From UBA9676 sp036522155 (lineage in GTDB: Bacteria > Actinomycetota > Actinomycetes > Streptosporangiales > Streptosporangiaceae): a DNA stretch of 7,682 bases. The stretch is from assembly GCA_036522155.1 (NCBI GenBank), contig DATDGI010000301.1, forward strand, positions 1-7,682, written 5' to 3'. Under the pieces are notes generated by a model. It was not told the DNA's origin. It saw only the letters and a list, made by a program, of their open reading frames with translations, and did no database searches. Position numbers and translations under genes: made by a program. This document shows, piece after piece, positions 5,831 through 7,682 of the stretch. Position 1 is the stretch's first letter; every line of letters starts with the position of its first letter.

Positions 5831-7682
5831 GCGGTGACTCAGGCCAACCCGGCGACGGTGGCCGTGCAGGCGGCGGTGACCGGGCCGGCGCACGCGCTGG
5901 CGGCCACGGCGCCGGGGCACGCCGCGGGCCCGGCCCGGGCCAGCCGGCCGGCCGCAACCGGGGGCGTCTGCCAGGTGCCTGGGGTCGGTGACGTCGGTGG
6001 CCTGGTCGGGTTCTGCGCGGCCGGCTCCAGCGGCATCATCGGCGACCTGAACAACATCTGCCAGCCGTCCGTGCCCACGCCCGAGCCCGCCACCGGCGGG
6101 ATCGACGCGCTGGTCCGGCCGCCGGCCGGCACCACCCCGGCGCAGGGGACCCTGTACGACCAGTATGGCCTGGCCGGGCAGTCGTGGGCCGCCTACGGCC
6201 TGCAATGCAGCGACATGACGTCGCTGATCGGGAACAACGTCGCGGCGGTGGTGTTCGACGCGGCGAAAGCGCTGGACCGGGTGACGATCACGGTCTACCA
6301 GTCGGCCGCGGGCGAGGGCATTCTCGCCTGGCTGTCCGGCGCGGTGGACAAGCTGATCACCAGCCTCGGCAACGCGATCTACTTCCCGTACCTGGCGCCG
6401 GTGGTCATCATCGGCGCGATCTGGCTGGCCTGGCAGGGGCTCATCCGCAAGCGGGCGACCCGGACCATCGAGGGCACCATCTGGATGGTGCTGGCCTGCG
6501 CGGCTGCGATCTGGCTGATCGGCCGGCCGGCCGACTTCACCGGGGTCGGCAAGGCCGTCTCCGACGGCATCACCCAGACGCTGAACATCGCCTTCTCCAA
6601 GCTCCCCGCCCCGCACGAGAGCAGCTGTGTGCCGCTGCAGAAGGGCGACCCGCAGCTGCCGGCCGGCGCGAATTTCGCGTACACCTCGGGCAACGGGGTC
6701 GTGGACAGCAACGCCAACGAGCTGTGGACGGTGCTGGTCTGCAAGCCGTGGCTGGACGGTGAGTTCGGCACCGCCACCTACGGGGGCAAGGGCTCAGCGC
6801 AGACGGTGGTGAACAGGTACGGCCGGCAGCTGCTCTGGGCGCAGGCCATCGCCACCAATGAGAAGGCGACGACGGGGGTGATCACGGCCAAGCAGGACGC
6901 CTACGTGGGGATCGCGGCATCGATCAAGAACAACTACCCGGCCGTGTACCCGATGTTCCAGGGGAAGCAGTGGACCACCCGGCTGGAGGTCGCGTTCCTG
7001 GCGCTGTTTGCCGCCCTCGCGGCCGGACTGCTGGTGCTGCTGATCGCCGTCACCTTGATCGTTCTCAAGCTCGGCTTCCTGCTGCTGCTGGTGGCAGGCC
7101 CGTTCTTCCTCATCATCGGCACCCATCCCGGGTTCGGCCGGATCATCGCCCTGCGCTGGGTGGAGATGCTGATCGGGGTGCTGCTGAAAACGGCGGCCAT
7201 CGCCCTGGTGCTGTCGGTGCTGATGTACGCCTATTCGCTCATCATGGGCGCCAGCGACCTGGCGCTGCCATGGGGGCTGAAGATCCTGATGATCTCGCTG
7301 GTGACGGTGGCGGTGTTCATCTACCGCAAGCCGTTCGGCCATCTGTTCTCGGCCGTCGGCTACGGGATGATCGGTTCCCGGGAGCGGGCCGAGGAGAGCC
7401 TGGCCCGGGCCGGGAGCACGGCCGGCCGCAACACCGTGGACGCGGCCACCGTGGGCGTGCCCGGGTTCGCCGCCTACCGCGCGGCGCGCTGGGCCCGGCG
7501 CAACCCGGCGCAGGCGGCCAGCCTGGCCGCACAGGTGGCGGCGGGCGGCGCCACCGGGGCGGCGGCCGGAGCCGCCATGGCCGGCGCCGACGGGGCCGGT
7601 GCGGCCAGCAATGGGCACGGAGCCGCCGCCGCGGCGGCCGCTCCGGATGCGGCCTCGCCCACCGCGGGTACCCGGGCCGGGG
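5729..7682 (+). CDS. VirB6/TrbL-like polytopic membrane protein (ConG/TcpH position), 3' partial
   Basis: The frame is open from 5729 (alternatively ATG 5657) to the window end, 651 complete codons with no stop seen. A signal peptide (1-34) is followed by a Pro/Ala-rich segment (35-78), then a region carrying C81, C96, C111 and C160. Six hydrophobic helices follow: about 219-240, 250-267, 421-445, 448-465, 481-506 and 519-537. Between helices 2 and 3 lies a loop of about 150 residues with C300 and C338. After helix 6 comes a charged helix 'SRERAEESLARAG', then an Ala/Gly-rich tail running off the edge. The signal peptide, large loop, cluster of helices and Ala/Gly-rich tail match VirB6/TrbL-type channel proteins of Gram-positive conjugation systems, which form part of the membrane pore. 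The position after VirB4 matches conE-conG. No catalytic motif is visible. The VirB6 assignment rests on topology and gene order, because this family diverges strongly in sequence. Confidence 0.78.
   Translation, partial: MLRRFARIPLPVRRALLLFGVIAAVAGLPGPAMAAVTQANPATVAVQAAVTGPAHALAATAPGHAAGPARASRPAATGGVCQVPGVGDVGGLVGFCAAGSSGIIGDLNNICQPSVPTPEPATGGIDALVRPPAGTTPAQGTLYDQYGLAGQSWAAYGLQCSDMTSLIGNNVAAVVFDAAKALDRVTITVYQSAAGEGILAWLSGAVDKLITSLGNAIYFPYLAPVVIIGAIWLAWQGLIRKRATRTIEGTIWMVLACAAAIWLIGRPADFTGVGKAVSDGITQTLNIAFSKLPAPHESSCVPLQKGDPQLPAGANFAYTSGNGVVDSNANELWTVLVCKPWLDGEFGTATYGGKGSAQTVVNRYGRQLLWAQAIATNEKATTGVITAKQDAYVGIAASIKNNYPAVYPMFQGKQWTTRLEVAFLALFAALAAGLLVLLIAVTLIVLKLGFLLLLVAGPFFLIIGTHPGFGRIIALRWVEMLIGVLLKTAAIALVLSVLMYAYSLIMGASDLALPWGLKILMISLVTVAVFIYRKPFGHLFSAVGYGMIGSRERAEESLARAGSTAGRNTVDAATVGVPGFAAYRAARWARRNPAQAASLAAQVAAGGATGAAAGAAMAGADGAGAASNGHGAAAAAAAPDAASPTAGTRAG

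Noticed and set aside
5705..6616. A 303-codon minus-strand frame opposite the VirB6-like gene
   Set aside because: Its composition is of the antisense-shadow type. The opposite + strand frame has a signal peptide and membrane helices and stays open to the window end.
6794..7618. A 274-codon minus-strand frame opposite the VirB6-like gene
   Set aside because: It encodes a Gln/His/Arg-rich product with no fold, which is the reverse of Leu/Val/Ala-rich helix codons on the + strand.

Overview
The window is a very GC-rich stretch (estimated by eye at about 70% or more, with strong G/C at third codon positions) from a high-GC Gram-positive actinomycete. The genus cannot be fixed from the sequence. 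All recognisable genes lie on the + strand, tightly packed and apparently in one operon. They form the core of a Gram-positive (Tcp/Con-type) type IV secretion or conjugation machine. No RNA gene, insertion sequence, CRISPR array, origin or convincing terminator was seen.

Layout: (1) 1-741, the 3' part of a TcpC/VirB8-like protein with NTF2-like folds, cut by the window edge. (2) 809-1066, an 85-residue protein with two hydrophobic helices, in the position of TcpD/ConC and with a pilin-like (VirB2-like) shape. (3) 1098-3056, a 652-residue composite protein: an N-terminal TcpE (VirB3-like) membrane domain, a linker of about 210 residues of Pro/Ala/Arg-rich low complexity, and a C-terminal MinD/ParA-like domain whose P-loop has lost both expected lysines. 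(4) 3053-5641, a VirB4-family motor ATPase with intact Walker A and B, overlapping the previous stop by ATGA. (5) 5729 (or 5657) to the window end, a VirB6/TrbL-like polytopic membrane protein with a signal peptide and an N-terminal cysteine-bearing exported domain, open at the 3' edge.

The order TcpC - small membrane protein - TcpE - VirB4 - VirB6 matches conB-conC-conD-conE-conG of ICEBs1 and the tcp loci of Gram-positive conjugative plasmids. The genes would act together: VirB8-like and VirB6-like proteins form the membrane channel, the TcpE domain anchors the VirB4 motor, and VirB4 hydrolyses ATP. The coupling ATPase (TcpA/FtsK-like), relaxase, cell-wall hydrolase and any integrase are not in the window, so it cannot be said whether this is a mobile element or a resident secretion cluster.

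The most unusual item is the fusion of TcpE to a degenerate MinD-like domain directly upstream of, and translationally coupled to, the VirB4 motor. The cysteine-bearing exported domain at the front of the VirB6-like protein is the second item of interest.
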